In this document: piece after piece, positions 26,006 to 34,392 of the stretch
Layout of the letters: each line of letters starts with the position of its first letter
Position numbering within the stretch: position 1 is the stretch's first letter
Assembly: GCA_003352285.1 (NCBI GenBank)
Contig: QQVN01000002.1
Span: 186,001 to 250,000 of the forward strand
Origin: Thermoproteota archaeon
Lineage (GTDB): Archaea > Thermoproteota > Nitrososphaeria > Nitrososphaerales > Nitrosopumilaceae
Direction of reading: 5' to 3'
DNA length: 64,000 nt
Made by a program: the position numbers and the translations under genes
Notes under the pieces: generated by a model
The model's input: only the letters and a program-made list of their open reading frames with translations
The model's database searches: none
What the model was told of the DNA's origin: nothing

Positions 26006-26446
26006 TTGGAAATAAAGCACATCCTGGTACCATTTGATGATTCTGACAGATCTTTTAACGCATTTAATTTTGCTTTGGATCTTGCAAAAAAATACCACTC
26101 TAGTCTTTCAGTTGTCACTGTCATGTATAGCAGTGTCCTTGGAAGCTCATTTCTGGATATACCTGCTCATGAAACTTACATTGAGAAAACCAGACTCAAA
26201 AGACTTTCTCATGTTTTTAACAGACTGAAACTTGCAGCGGAAAAATTCCAAATTCCATTTATTTCAGAAATAATCTTGTCTTCGTCTGTAGCTGAGTCAT
26301 TATTGTCATTTGCTAATTCATACAAAGTTGACTTAATAGTTCTCGGAACTAGGGGTAGAACAGGCTCTCCATTAAGATTACAGTTAGGGAGTGTTGCTAC
26401 TTTGATATCTCATAATGCGACATGTCCAGTATTATTAGTAAAATAA
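26006..26446 (+). CDS. UspA-type universal stress protein
   Basis: TTG start; 146 residues beginning MEIKHILVPFDDSDRSFNAFNFALDLAKKY. Its ATP motif is GTRG-(9)-GS (GTRGRTGSPLRLQLGS). It belongs to a different UspA subgroup from its immediate upstream neighbour (VPFDDSD rather than VPLDGSKNS), so the pair could form a mixed dimer. No separate promoter is visible in the 6-bp gap. Confidence 0.92.
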   Translation: MEIKHILVPFDDSDRSFNAFNFALDLAKKYHSSLSVVTVMYSSVLGSSFLDIPAHETYIEKTRLKRLSHVFNRLKLAAEKFQIPFISEIILSSSVAESLLSFANSYKVDLIVLGTRGRTGSPLRLQLGSVATLISHNATCPVLLVK

Positions 26447-26452
26447 TTTTGT

Positions 26453-26893
26453 TTACTGAGATTTTTCCATTCGTAAAAGAATTTGATCACAAATTCTTCT
26501 CATTTCAGAATCAGAACCTGCACTACAAATCTTTACAAGATCGCTTGTCGTGATTATACCTACAATTGTGTCGTTTTCAGTAGCAACCACTTTGTGAATA
26601 TTTTTTGTTTTCATTATTTCAGCTGCTTCCCAAACTGTTTCATCCGAATCAATAGTGATTAATGGTGAAGACATAACTTCTTTTACTAAATCTGAACCGG
26701 CTTTGTTATTAGCAACTATTCGCTTTACAAAATCTCTCTCAGTAATGATGCCTATTGGAGAATTATTCTCTGTAATGATTGCACAACCCACATCTGATTT
26801 ACTCATTAATTCTGCTGTTTCTTTAATGCTCTTATTATGATCAATGGATACTATCTTCTTATTCATTACATCTTTAACGAATGTATGTGCCAT
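26453..26893 (-). CDS. CBS-pair protein
   Basis: The 146 residues form two CBS domains: about 1-65, ending PIGIITERDFVKRIV, and about 70-130, ending IVGIITTSDLVKIC. A helical tail with MRRICDQILLRM follows. Its closest relative in the window is the CBS pair at 27874-28338 (same order, similar tail). ACTTTATAG lies about 28 nt before the ATG, so the message is probably leaderless. It is a cytoplasmic nucleotide sensor; the partner is unknown. Confidence 0.92.
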   Translation of the reverse strand: MAHTFVKDVMNKKIVSIDHNKSIKETAELMSKSDVGCAIITENNSPIGIITERDFVKRIVANNKAGSDLVKEVMSSPLITIDSDETVWEAAEIMKTKNIHKVVATENDTIVGIITTSDLVKICSAGSDSEMRRICDQILLRMEKSQ

Positions 26894-26945
26894 AATTCCT
26901 ACTTGTCCCTCCTATCTATAAAGTAATATTCAAAGATGACAATAT

Positions 26946-27374
26946 TCATTTTACAACCAAAACCGGCACTGATGATTTGTGAAGTACATAATTAGACGTG
27001 CTTCCTAAAAAGAAACCCTTTACTGTTCCTACACCTCTAGAACCAATTACGATTAGATCAAACTTTCCTTTTTTTGCATAATTGACAATTTTTTTACCTT
27101 CATCCCCATAGAGAACCTTATCTTCAAACAAAATTCCATTTTGTGCAGCACGTTTTTTTGACTTTTGCATAAATTGTGATGCATGCTTTAGCAGGTATCT
27201 CTCTACATAAGAAATCTGATCATTTGTTTTCGGTTCTTGAATTGGTGTAACGTACAATCCAGTAATTGTTGCTTGGCATTGTCTAGCCAAGTAAATGGCA
27301 TGATCTAATCCACGAAGAGAGTTTTTGGAACCATCAAGAGGAACTAAAATCTTACTAACTGACATACTAAACAC
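26946..27374 (-). CDS. UspA-type universal stress protein
   Basis: The 142-residue UspA domain (SKILVPLDGSKNSLRGLDHAIYLARQC, GSRGVGTVKGFFLGS) starts with GTG. The start lies 26 nt after the TATA-like element; an ATG three codons later is an alternative. It is close to the copies at 15949 and 25571. It lies upstream of a CBS-pair gene and downstream of a P-II gene on the same strand, with its own promoter. Confidence 0.92.
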   Translation of the reverse strand: MFSMSVSKILVPLDGSKNSLRGLDHAIYLARQCQATITGLYVTPIQEPKTNDQISYVERYLLKHASQFMQKSKKRAAQNGILFEDKVLYGDEGKKIVNYAKKGKFDLIVIGSRGVGTVKGFFLGSTSNYVLHKSSVPVLVVK

Positions 27375-27394
27375 AAACCATGAGACTTTTTTGA

Positions 27395-27418
27395 ATTTAA
27401 GAGATGAACAAGATTATC
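27395..27418 (-). promoter_or_regulatory. GATAATC box plus TATA element of UspA gene
   Basis: On the minus strand GATAATC (27418-27412) precedes TTAAAT (from 27400) by 18 bp; GATAATCTTGTT matches the other UspA promoters. Confidence 0.55.
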
Positions 27419-27447
27419 AAAAATAGTAATAAAGAAATTTTCTGGAG

Positions 27448-27762
27448 CTAAATTGCTTTAGCTCCTCTCTGTTTTGTACAAATATCTAGAGCGTCTTCAA
27501 CATTTGTGACAAAAACTTTACCATCTCCCTTAGTTCCAGTACACGCAACTTTTGAAATTGATTCTAAAATTGGTTCAACTTTGGAGTCATCAACTACCAC
27601 TACTATTCTTTCTCTAGCAAAATACTGTCCTACCAATGGTGGGTCAGCACTACCTTGTCCTTGAGCATGAGATACTGTTATTCCCCCTACTCCTACTTTT
27701 TTGATAGCTTTTACCACATTATCTAGCATTGCTGGCGTAATCAGGGTTTCAATTCTTTTCAT
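27448..27762 (-). CDS. P-II family signalling protein
   Basis: The 104 residues have MKRIETLITPAMLDNVVKAIKKVGVGGITVSHAQGQG, a T-loop region with PPLVGQYFARER, and a complete B-loop TGTKGDGKVFVTNVEDA. Nucleotide and 2-oxoglutarate binding therefore look possible. It is the most canonical of the P-II copies apart from T-loop length. I chose the ATG at 27762, 29 nt after TTTTAAAA; an ATG at 27771 is also in frame. There is no adjacent transporter, so its target is unknown. Confidence 0.93.
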   Translation of the reverse strand: MKRIETLITPAMLDNVVKAIKKVGVGGITVSHAQGQGSADPPLVGQYFARERIVVVVDDSKVEPILESISKVACTGTKGDGKVFVTNVEDALDICTKQRGAKAI

Positions 27763-27783
27763 ATTGACCATACGGTATTTTGA

Positions 27784-27807
27784 TTTTAAAAGGCTCTACA
27801 GATTATC
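27784..27807 (-). promoter_or_regulatory. GATAATC box plus TATA element of P-II gene
   Basis: On the minus strand GATAATC (27807-27801) precedes TTTTAAAA (27791-27784) by 16-17 bp. Confidence 0.5.
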
Positions 27808-27873
27808 GGTATTGATTTTCAGTTCTGATATTGCACTTTACTTCTCAAATAACAGAAAATTGATCACTAATTA

Positions 27874-28338
27874 TTGAATTCTGATCCCAACAAGATTACT
27901 GTCAAGGATATAATGACAAAATCTGTCATATCTGTTGATGCTGAATTAAATGTAAACGAAGCTGCAAAAATGATGGAAGACACCAAAGTTGGCGCAATAA
28001 TTGTCATGGAGAATAACTCCCCAGTTGGTATTATTACAGATAGAGATTTTGCAACCAAAATTGTTGCCCATGCATATCCCATAACTACTCCTGTAAAACA
28101 GATAATGTCCACACCCTTAATCACAATAGGTCCAGAAGAATCTGTTTGGTCCATTTCAGGACTGATGAATTCTCGAAATATTCGAAAAATTCCTGTTGTA
28201 GATGATGATAAGGTGGTTGGAATTGTTACTGCTACTGACTTGGTAAAACAATTTGCAACATGTACTGAAGAAGATATGAGAAAGATGTATTATCATTCTA
28301 TCTCTGAAGTATTCAGTAGATACAGTCCTTATAGCTAA
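27874..28338 (+). CDS. CBS-pair protein
   Basis: TTG start; 154 residues with two CBS domains (PVGIITDRDFATKIVAHAY; VVGIVTATDLVKQF) and a helical tail containing MRKMYYHSISEVFSRY. The layout matches the CBS pair at 26453-26893. It is divergent from a P-II gene. It is likely an adenosine-nucleotide sensor without its own enzyme domain. The tail may mediate dimerisation or partner binding. Confidence 0.92.
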   Translation: MNSDPNKITVKDIMTKSVISVDAELNVNEAAKMMEDTKVGAIIVMENNSPVGIITDRDFATKIVAHAYPITTPVKQIMSTPLITIGPEESVWSISGLMNSRNIRKIPVVDDDKVVGIVTATDLVKQFATCTEEDMRKMYYHSISEVFSRYSPYS

Positions 28339-28352
28339 ATATTCTCATTATT

Positions 28353-28375
28353 GAAAATTAGTTTTACGCATAAAT
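28353..28375 (+). promoter_or_regulatory. GAAAATT box plus TATA element of GRGTG-repeat gene
   Basis: GAAAATT at 28353-28359 precedes ATAAAT (28370-28375) by 17 bp; the ATG at 28399 follows 29 nt later. Confidence 0.5.
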
Positions 28376-28398
28376 AGGAAGAATGAGCATAATATTGC

Positions 28399-28671
28399 AT
28401 GAAAGTGAAAAAGACCTCAGGACGAGGAACAGGAACTAGAGAAGAAGAAATTAAAGAACAGAATTGGGCTGGAGATGCATACAGAAAGGAACAGTCTGAA
28501 AAACTAAAGAAAACTGGCAAAAATATTACGTTAAGTAGTGGACGTGGTGTTGGAACTAGAAAATTAAAAGACCTGCCTGATCCAAAACCCAGACCATCAA
28601 CTGAAGGCATGACTAGAGTAACAGGCCGTGGCACGGGAAGTAGAAAAAGTCGTAATAAGGGAAGCAATTAG
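28399..28671 (+). CDS. Small basic protein with three GRG(T/V)G(T/S)R repeats
   Basis: The 90-residue, strongly basic and polar protein has no predicted core. The motif GRGTGTR / GRGVGTR / GRGTGSR occurs three times (about residues 8-14, 48-54 and 76-82), with Lys/Arg-rich spacers. The repeats resemble RG-rich or AT-hook-like nucleic-acid binding elements, but no known domain matches. It has a leaderless promoter of the shared type, so it is probably co-regulated with Usp and P-II genes. It may be a nucleoid or RNA-binding protein; unproven. Confidence 0.8.
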   Translation: MKVKKTSGRGTGTREEEIKEQNWAGDAYRKEQSEKLKKTGKNITLSSGRGVGTRKLKDLPDPKPRPSTEGMTRVTGRGTGSRKSRNKGSN

Positions 28672-28682
28672 ATTTTTTTCAA

Positions 28683-29162
28683 TTAATTATTTTTCTCTGA
28701 ATCAAAAAATATTCTAGACGGTTCTATATCTGATGATATTGACAAATTTGAAAATTCTTCTGGAATTAATGAATAGATTACCTTTGGTTCGAACATTATC
28801 AAGCTGGAAGAATGATCTTTCATTTTTTTAGCTTTTTCGGATTTAATTCTATTTAGGGACACATCAAAGATATTTTTTTTAATTTCTGAACATTTTGGTT
28901 CATCTGTCAAAATGGATACTCTTCCATGAATCTGATATCCTGCATACTCTTCTTTATCATAGACAGCTAAAGTTGCATTAGGATTTACCGTATAGTTTCT
29001 AAATGACTTGTGCTTGAAAAAATCAAGCCAGTATATCGCATCATCTTCTACAATGAAGAATGTTCTAGGCGTAATATTGACAAATTTTGCTCCACCTGAT
29101 GTACCAATTGCCACAATTCCTTGAGATTCGAGCATTTTCTTAACCTCATCTGGAATCTTCAT
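28683..29162 (-). CDS. Pyridoxamine 5'-phosphate oxidase-like FMN-binding protein
   Basis: The 159-residue protein has the split-barrel flavin-binding pattern: VAIGTSGGAKFVNITPRTFFIVEDDAIYWLDFFKHKSFRNYTVNPNATLAVYD, then GYQIHGRVSILTD. Family members bind FMN or F420 and reduce or oxidise diverse substrates; the exact one cannot be read. The promoter carries the shared box, suggesting a stress or redox role. It lies 60 bp from the next gene on the same strand. Confidence 0.85.
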   Translation of the reverse strand: MKIPDEVKKMLESQGIVAIGTSGGAKFVNITPRTFFIVEDDAIYWLDFFKHKSFRNYTVNPNATLAVYDKEEYAGYQIHGRVSILTDEPKCSEIKKNIFDVSLNRIKSEKAKKMKDHSSSLIMFEPKVIYSLIPEEFSNLSISSDIEPSRIFFDSEKNN

Positions 29163-29186
29163 ACTTGAAAAAAGGGATTTTTAGTA

Positions 29187-29209
29187 TATTATGGGGATAC
29201 ACAATTTTC
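29187..29209 (-). promoter_or_regulatory. GAAAATT box plus TATA element of PNPOx-like gene
   Basis: On the minus strand GAAAATT (29209-29203) precedes ATAATA (29192-29187) by 17 bp; the ATG at 29162 follows 30 nt later. Confidence 0.48.
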
Positions 29210-29222
29210 AATTTTGATATCT

Positions 29223-30056
29223 TCATTCAGATGACTTTGCACTAATGACATGCTGAGTCATTCTTTGCAGTCTTTTTAATCGCTCTAACGAAATACCTGT
29301 ATTTCTAGAAAATTTTCCCAAATCCAAAGTCAATAGATCTTTTGCAATCATAATGTGATTTTTAGAGAATTCTTCTAATTCCCTTGCTTGAAGTTTAAGG
29401 ATTGTGATTGGATACAACCCTTCTTTTTCAATAATCTTTTCTAATCCATTATCTAAGGGGTATCTCCAACAAAGTATTTTTTGCCCAACACATTGAGCGT
29501 ATTGTAAAGCATCTGATGAAATTTTTGTATTTGACACTAGCATCTCTTTTTGTATTTCTTCTTTCAAATCAAGAAATCTTGCATGGGTGTACAATGATTC
29601 TTTAATTCCAGTAAAAATCCCCGGTGAATTATGATACTTGCATTCTATCATACACTTATCACCATTATCCAATGTTGTTATGATATCTATTTCATGAATA
29701 ACACACTGACCTTGAATTTTTTCTCTGATAGATTCTGGATGATGACCATAATATTGTAAAACTCCTTTTATGAATACTTCAAATGGGAAACCAGCCGGAC
29801 CCATCAACATGATTGATTCCTTTAAGCGATACCTATGTTGAATAGCATGATCTTTGTCTGCCAAAGCCAACTGCCTTAACACTAACTTGTAAACTTCTTT
29901 GGTCGATATTCCCTCGTATAATTGAGCCTGAACTTTTCTTGCAACTTTTTCTGCAAATTGCTTACTCGCTCCGGCTCTGACACATGTAGCTTCAACCTTA
30001 CTTCGTTCAAATGGGACATGCTTTCCACTGGCTTTTCTTATGAAAATTTTTTTCAA
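29223..30056 (-). CDS. ATP-cone protein fused to a PD-(D/E)XK nuclease-like domain
   Basis: TTG start; 277 residues. Residues about 1-85 form an ATP-cone (FIRKASGKHVPFERSKVEATCVRAGAS, then YEGISTKEVYKLVLRQLALADKDHAIQHRYRLKESI). From about 115 a restriction-endonuclease-like core follows: HEIDIITTLDNGDKCMIECKYHN, with the Asp and Glu-x-Lys residues expected for metal-dependent nuclease activity. ATP-cones usually control ribonucleotide reductases or NrdR. Here the cone would make a nuclease respond to ATP/dATP. A DNA-repair or regulatory role is inference. Confidence 0.82.
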   Translation of the reverse strand: MKKIFIRKASGKHVPFERSKVEATCVRAGASKQFAEKVARKVQAQLYEGISTKEVYKLVLRQLALADKDHAIQHRYRLKESIMLMGPAGFPFEVFIKGVLQYYGHHPESIREKIQGQCVIHEIDIITTLDNGDKCMIECKYHNSPGIFTGIKESLYTHARFLDLKEEIQKEMLVSNTKISSDALQYAQCVGQKILCWRYPLDNGLEKIIEKEGLYPITILKLQARELEEFSKNHIMIAKDLLTLDLGKFSRNTGISLERLKRLQRMTQHVISAKSSE

Positions 30057-30123
30057 GTTCTATACAGCTTGATATTAATAATTTTTAAAATAAATGCACT
30101 TGATTTTCAAATGTGATATTTAG

Positions 30124-31047
30124 CTAGATTCCCAATTCTTCTTTTATCAATAGTGTTCGATTTCTTATTGCTACAGAACTAACTGCTGCAACTCTAGAAA
30201 TTTCATTTTGACTTATTTTCTCTCCATTAAGTACGCATGCAATATAGACACATGAAGCAGCCTGTACAATTGGATTTTTACCCTCAGTGATGCCTATATC
30301 TTCACATTTTTTCAAGAAATCTACTGCCTGACGCTTTGTAGTCTCTTTCATATTCAAATTATTACAAATTTTTGTGATAAATACGGCAGTATCATACTGT
30401 TCAACATTCAATTCAAGTCTGCTGACCAACGTTCTAAAGTCTCTTGAAAGTATCCTTTTTTCTACATTTGCAGCAGCAACTATATCATCTAAGGAACGAA
30501 GTGTACTTGATTGCCTACATGCTGCATAAAGTGAAGCAGCTACTAGGGATCTCATTGTTCTACCTCTAGTTAATCTTGCAGCAACTGCTCTCCTGTAAAT
30601 CTGTGCAGTGTCTTCAACGACAGTATCTGGAATAGCCAGCTTTGTTTTTAGAGCATTAAGAATTGTAAATGCCTTACTTAGCCTCACAACTGTTTTTGAT
30701 TTGCTCCTTTGATCCCATACTCTTAATCTTGAAAATTGATTTTTTATATCTCTAGATAGATTATTACCTGCTGAATCTTTGTTGTTGCCAATCACCGTTG
30801 ATAATCCCTTGTCATGCATTGCTAATGACATTCCAGGACCAGTTCTAGTTTGATTCATAAAATCATCTTGTGATGAATATGCTTCATGCTCCACATCAGG
30901 TATATTTTGCAATAGCACTGTACCGCATTCCCCGCACACAATTTCACCCCTTTCTTGGTCCGTAATTGCCGGGTAGGTTTTGCAAGTGTCTAGTCTACAC
31001 TTTGCATCGTAATCACTAGTAAAATATTCTAACACTACTGTTATCAT
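30124..31047 (-). CDS. tfb: Transcription initiation factor TFB
   Basis: The 307-residue protein has an N-terminal zinc ribbon (CRLDTC...CGEC, with an unusual CX4C first pair) and the B-finger region SRDIKNQFSRLRVWDQR (about 95-115). Two cyclin-like repeats follow (about 115-205 and 215-305: RGRTMRSLVAASLYAACRQ; NPIVQAASCVYIACVLNG). It recruits RNA polymerase to TATA-bound TBP. This lineage usually has several TFB genes, so this copy may serve a promoter subset, possibly the nearby stress genes; that is inference. ATG start. Confidence 0.95.
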   Translation of the reverse strand: MITVVLEYFTSDYDAKCRLDTCKTYPAITDQERGEIVCGECGTVLLQNIPDVEHEAYSSQDDFMNQTRTGPGMSLAMHDKGLSTVIGNNKDSAGNNLSRDIKNQFSRLRVWDQRSKSKTVVRLSKAFTILNALKTKLAIPDTVVEDTAQIYRRAVAARLTRGRTMRSLVAASLYAACRQSSTLRSLDDIVAAANVEKRILSRDFRTLVSRLELNVEQYDTAVFITKICNNLNMKETTKRQAVDFLKKCEDIGITEGKNPIVQAASCVYIACVLNGEKISQNEISRVAAVSSVAIRNRTLLIKEELGI

Positions 31048-31118
31048 TACGTCGTTATCAAATAAAAGGAACGCGCATCTGGCAAAAATAATACGTAAAA
31101 TAGCTTTTCATCGCAATT

Positions 31119-32417
31119 TTATTTACTCTCAGAATGAATTTTTTCTAGCCTTTTGATATATGCAAAATATACTATCGTACCTAACGCAACAATTCCTACT
31201 CCCGATAAAATTACCTGTAAATCAAACTGAGTGATCATGTACAAAGTTGCTGCCAGACCAAATAATGGAAGTACTGGAAACCTTCCAATGTTAATCGGTA
31301 CACGAAACGGTCTTGGCTCATCTGGTTTCGTATAACGCAATACAATTACTGCCAAATTTATCATTGCAAATGTAATTACTATTGCAAAGACTACAATGTT
31401 GGCAACAATTACAATATCTCCAATTAATGTAAATCCTGTACTAATTACAAAGATTGCAATTACTGCCATCCATGGAGTTTTAGTTTTAGGATGGATTTTA
31501 CCAAATATTTTTGGAAGTGAACCGTCACGTGCCATTCCGTAAAGCATTCTAGCTCCCGCAACCAGTGTGATTAGAATCGTGCTAGCCGTGGCAAATAATG
31601 CTATTGCGGATAATGTCAAACTACCATTGTCCCCAAATGCCCTATTTGCAACATCTGCAAGTGGAGCAGAAGATTGCCCCAACTCCTCCCATGTCATTAC
31701 TCTTAACACAGAAATTGATACAAGAATGTAGATTACTCCTGTAATGAGAACTGCAAGGAGTATTCCTCTCGGCAGATTCTTTGCAGGTCTTTTAACTTCT
31801 TCAGCGATATTTGCCATATCCTCAAATCCAATAAATGCAAAAAAGATCAAAACAAATGCAAGAACAATTCCTGATATGCCAGTTGTCTGTAAGTAATCAA
31901 CGGGCTCTTTGACTTCATAGCTGAAACCAAGAATAATTATCAAAACTAGTCCTGCGATTGTTATGATGGCAAAAATGGTATTCATCCATGATGATTCCCT
32001 AATTCCTACAAAGCTAATGACAGATAATATTCCAAGTATTACAATTGCTCCAATAACAATTGGAATATCGACAAAGCCTACCAGGTAACCACCAAATCCC
32101 AATCCTACTGTCGCAGCTGTAATCATTGAGGTAATAGAAGTAAGCCAGCCAATTGTGAATGCAATGAAATTATTCCTAAATGCATTTTTTACAAAAACAT
32201 ATTCTGCTGCTGCTTTTGGAAATAGTGCAGCTAGTTCAGCATAGCTTAATCCTGCAAAAACTGCAACAATTGAACCAATTAGAAATGATATCCATACGGC
32301 ATTTCCTGCAAGTCCAGCAGCTTCTCCAATGAGAACATAGATGCCTGCACCAAGAATTAATCCGACACCGTACATTATTAGATGAAACAAACCCATGTTT
32401 CGGCTTAATTCTGACAT
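31119..32417 (-). CDS. APC-family amino acid/polyamine permease
   Basis: The 432-residue protein has about twelve membrane helices, and the substrate-site GLILGAGIYVLIGEAAGLAG in helix 1 and FFAFIGFEDMANIAEEVKRPAKNLPRGI in helix 6 are typical of APC transporters. It probably imports amino acids or related amines using ion gradients; the substrate is not predictable. The gene stands alone between TFB and a zincin-like gene, with TTTAATA about 29 nt before its ATG. Confidence 0.93.
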   Translation of the reverse strand: MSELSRNMGLFHLIMYGVGLILGAGIYVLIGEAAGLAGNAVWISFLIGSIVAVFAGLSYAELAALFPKAAAEYVFVKNAFRNNFIAFTIGWLTSITSMITAATVGLGFGGYLVGFVDIPIVIGAIVILGILSVISFVGIRESSWMNTIFAIITIAGLVLIIILGFSYEVKEPVDYLQTTGISGIVLAFVLIFFAFIGFEDMANIAEEVKRPAKNLPRGILLAVLITGVIYILVSISVLRVMTWEELGQSSAPLADVANRAFGDNGSLTLSAIALFATASTILITLVAGARMLYGMARDGSLPKIFGKIHPKTKTPWMAVIAIFVISTGFTLIGDIVIVANIVVFAIVITFAMINLAVIVLRYTKPDEPRPFRVPINIGRFPVLPLFGLAATLYMITQFDLQVILSGVGIVALGTIVYFAYIKRLEKIHSESK

Positions 32418-32522
32418 ATGTTACCACTCAAAATCATAATATTAAATCTAAATTGGGTGCAAATTATCAACGATGAAAATTAATTCTTATCTTCATATAC
32501 TAAAAATAAGAAATTATTCCAA

Positions 32523-32903
32523 TTGAAATGGAAGTTTTCTGAATCGGATAAAGAATGGCATCAAACTATTCTTAATGCATTTGAAAATATACTCAAAATG
32601 AAAATAAAACCTGTCTTGGTTTATGATAGAAAACATTTTGCTAATTATATCTACAAGGGAGGGAAAAAACCCAGTGGTGTGTGGGCTGAATGCATCAAAG
32701 AGTGTGGTACAATTTGGCTTAATCCTCATTTATCAACAGAACCAAAAGTTGAGACAGTTAACACAATTTATCATGAATGTCTTCACATAAAATATCCTAA
32801 AATGCATGAAAATAAAGTAAGAAAAATGGCAGATAAAGTAATACCAGTAGCTGCGTCACTAACTACAAAGAAGAAAACATTTGATATAGTTCACCAACAT
32901 TAG
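32523..32903 (+). CDS. Putative zinc metallopeptidase-like protein with HExxH motif
   Basis: TTG start; 126 residues with an HECLH motif in NTIYHECLHIKYPKMHENKV (about 89-108), which is an HExxH zinc-binding site. The preceding IWLNPHLS strand fits the substrate strand of small zincins such as the SprT/minigluzincin type. Downstream His/Glu candidates for the third ligand are HENK. The substrate is unknown and activity is not proven. CATATAC lies about 28 nt upstream. It is 9 bp from the next UspA gene and probably cotranscribed with it. Confidence 0.72.
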   Translation: MKWKFSESDKEWHQTILNAFENILKMKIKPVLVYDRKHFANYIYKGGKKPSGVWAECIKECGTIWLNPHLSTEPKVETVNTIYHECLHIKYPKMHENKVRKMADKVIPVAASLTTKKKTFDIVHQH

Positions 32904-32912
32904 AAATGTAAT

Positions 32913-33335
32913 ATGAAAAAAGTTAAGTCAATCCTAGTTCCTCTTGATGGCTCAAAAAATTCTTTCCGAGCTCTAGATTTTGCAATAACTCTAGCCAAAC
33001 CAATAAACGCATCAATTACAGGAATTCACTGTATCGATTTACAATTGGTTCTAGAATATGCTGTTATAGATCCTGTGTCAATCAGATTAGAAAAAAAAGC
33101 ACATCAATTCTTAAAAACTGCTAAAAAAAATTGTGCTAAAAACAGAATCGAATTCAAACAAAAAATTCTACGCGGTAAAACTTCCGAAAAAATTCTGCAA
33201 TTTTCAAAAAAGGGAAAATTTGATCTCATTGTTATGGGATCAAAAGGCGAAGGAATGGTTCAAGAGATGCTTTTGGGAAGCGTTTCACACGAAATTACTC
33301 ACAGATCTAAAATCCCAGTTGTAATAGTTCGATAG
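32913..33335 (+). CDS. UspA-type universal stress protein
   Basis: The 140-residue UspA domain starts SILVPLDGSKNSFRALDFAITLAKP and has the ATP motif GSKG-(9)-GS (GSKGEGMVQEMLLGS). The Arg of the usual GSRG is Lys here. It follows the zincin-like gene by 9 bp. It is the seventh UspA copy in the window and the only one outside the 13-27 kb block. Confidence 0.92.
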   Translation: MKKVKSILVPLDGSKNSFRALDFAITLAKPINASITGIHCIDLQLVLEYAVIDPVSIRLEKKAHQFLKTAKKNCAKNRIEFKQKILRGKTSEKILQFSKKGKFDLIVMGSKGEGMVQEMLLGSVSHEITHRSKIPVVIVR

Positions 33336-33381
33336 GTTTACTGGAATATTCTTATTACACAATTTCTGAAGAAAATTTAGA

Positions 33382-34143
33382 ATGCTTCCATTAAGAGATG
33401 AAAATCCTCATCCAAAATCATTCAAGCCCAAACTAACCATTCTACTAATGATACTAAATGTTGCAGTATTTTTTGTAGAGGTGGCAATTACGGGCCAAAT
33501 TTGGGAATTTTCAAATCAAAACGCTGCAATGATGTTCTTTGAATGGGGAGCTGTTCCCTCATGTGTTACAGGTGCAAGTTATATCGTTCAACCTGGAATG
33601 CAGATTCCATGTCCTGACATGCCCGAGGTATCTCTACTTAGCTCAATGTTCATGCATGGTGGTTTGATGCACTTGGGTGGTAACATGTTGTTTCTTTGGA
33701 TATTTGGTGACAACATGGAGTACAAGTTTGGCAGAGCAAAGTTTCTTGGAGTCTACTTGATGTGGGGTATCGGTGCAGGACTAGCTCACATTGCAATTGA
33801 TCCTCTAAGTCCAGTTCCAGCAGTTGGAGCATCAGGTGCAATCTCTGGAGTGTTGGGTGCATACCTTGCAATTTATCCGCGAGTTAGAATTTCGACTTTT
33901 CTAATGTTGGGATTCTTTTGGAGAATGTTACATATCGAAGCAAGATGGTTTTTGCCATTCTGGTTGATTTTTCAAAACTTGTTGCCGTTCTTTATTGGAG
34001 GCTTTGGTGTAGCCGGTGGTGGTGTTGCATACATGGCTCACATCGGTGGTTTTGCAATAGGATACGCCACAGGATATCTTTACAAAAAAACTCACAGCTC
34101 AGAATTTACCTATGGGACAAGGTATGGATATAGAGGAAACTAA
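33382..34143 (+). CDS. Rhomboid-family intramembrane serine protease
   Basis: The 253-residue protein has about six or seven membrane helices. The catalytic Ser is in VGASGAISGVLGAYL, and the partner His is in MAHIGGFAIGYATG. HGGLMHLGGNMLFLWIFGDNME matches the rhomboid L1 loop/helix region. It cleaves membrane proteins within the lipid bilayer; the substrate is unknown. The N-terminal loop carries two Cys and ~30 extra residues. It lies between a UspA and a 4-oxalocrotonate-tautomerase-like gene. Confidence 0.94.
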   Translation: MLPLRDENPHPKSFKPKLTILLMILNVAVFFVEVAITGQIWEFSNQNAAMMFFEWGAVPSCVTGASYIVQPGMQIPCPDMPEVSLLSSMFMHGGLMHLGGNMLFLWIFGDNMEYKFGRAKFLGVYLMWGIGAGLAHIAIDPLSPVPAVGASGAISGVLGAYLAIYPRVRISTFLMLGFFWRMLHIEARWFLPFWLIFQNLLPFFIGGFGVAGGGVAYMAHIGGFAIGYATGYLYKKTHSSEFTYGTRYGYRGN

Positions 34144-34184
34144 ATTCTTTAACGAATAAATCCCTAAACAATTCTACATTATCC

Positions 34185-34361
34185 ATGCCACTAATTACAG
34201 TGTCAATGTATCCAGGGCGAACACAACAACAAAAAGATGATTATGCAAAGGCAATAACCAAAGCCGCTGTAGATATTCTCAAAACCAAAGAGAGTCATGT
34301 CATTGTCGTCTTTGATGAAAATCCAAAGGAAAATTGGTTTTTGGCTGGAAACCAGCTTTAA
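34185..34361 (+). CDS. 4-oxalocrotonate tautomerase-like small enzyme
   Basis: The 58 residues begin MPLITVSMYPGRT, with the catalytic Pro2 exposed after Met removal. Helix QQKDDYAKAITKAAVDILKTK is followed by the strand HVIVVFDENPKENW, the usual pattern and length of 4-OT subunits. It tautomerises or isomerises keto-enol compounds; the true substrate is unknown. It sits 41 bp after the rhomboid gene and before the thermosome gene. The size is normal for the family, so it is complete. Confidence 0.87.
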   Translation: MPLITVSMYPGRTQQQKDDYAKAITKAAVDILKTKESHVIVVFDENPKENWFLAGNQL

Positions 34362-34392
34362 TCTTTCTTTTCATTTTGACTTTTTCAAAAAT

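Noticed and set aside
28335-28667. Minus-strand frame over the GRGTG-repeat gene
   Set aside because: Pro/Leu-rich shadow of the basic plus-strand gene, which itself has a promoter at the right distance.
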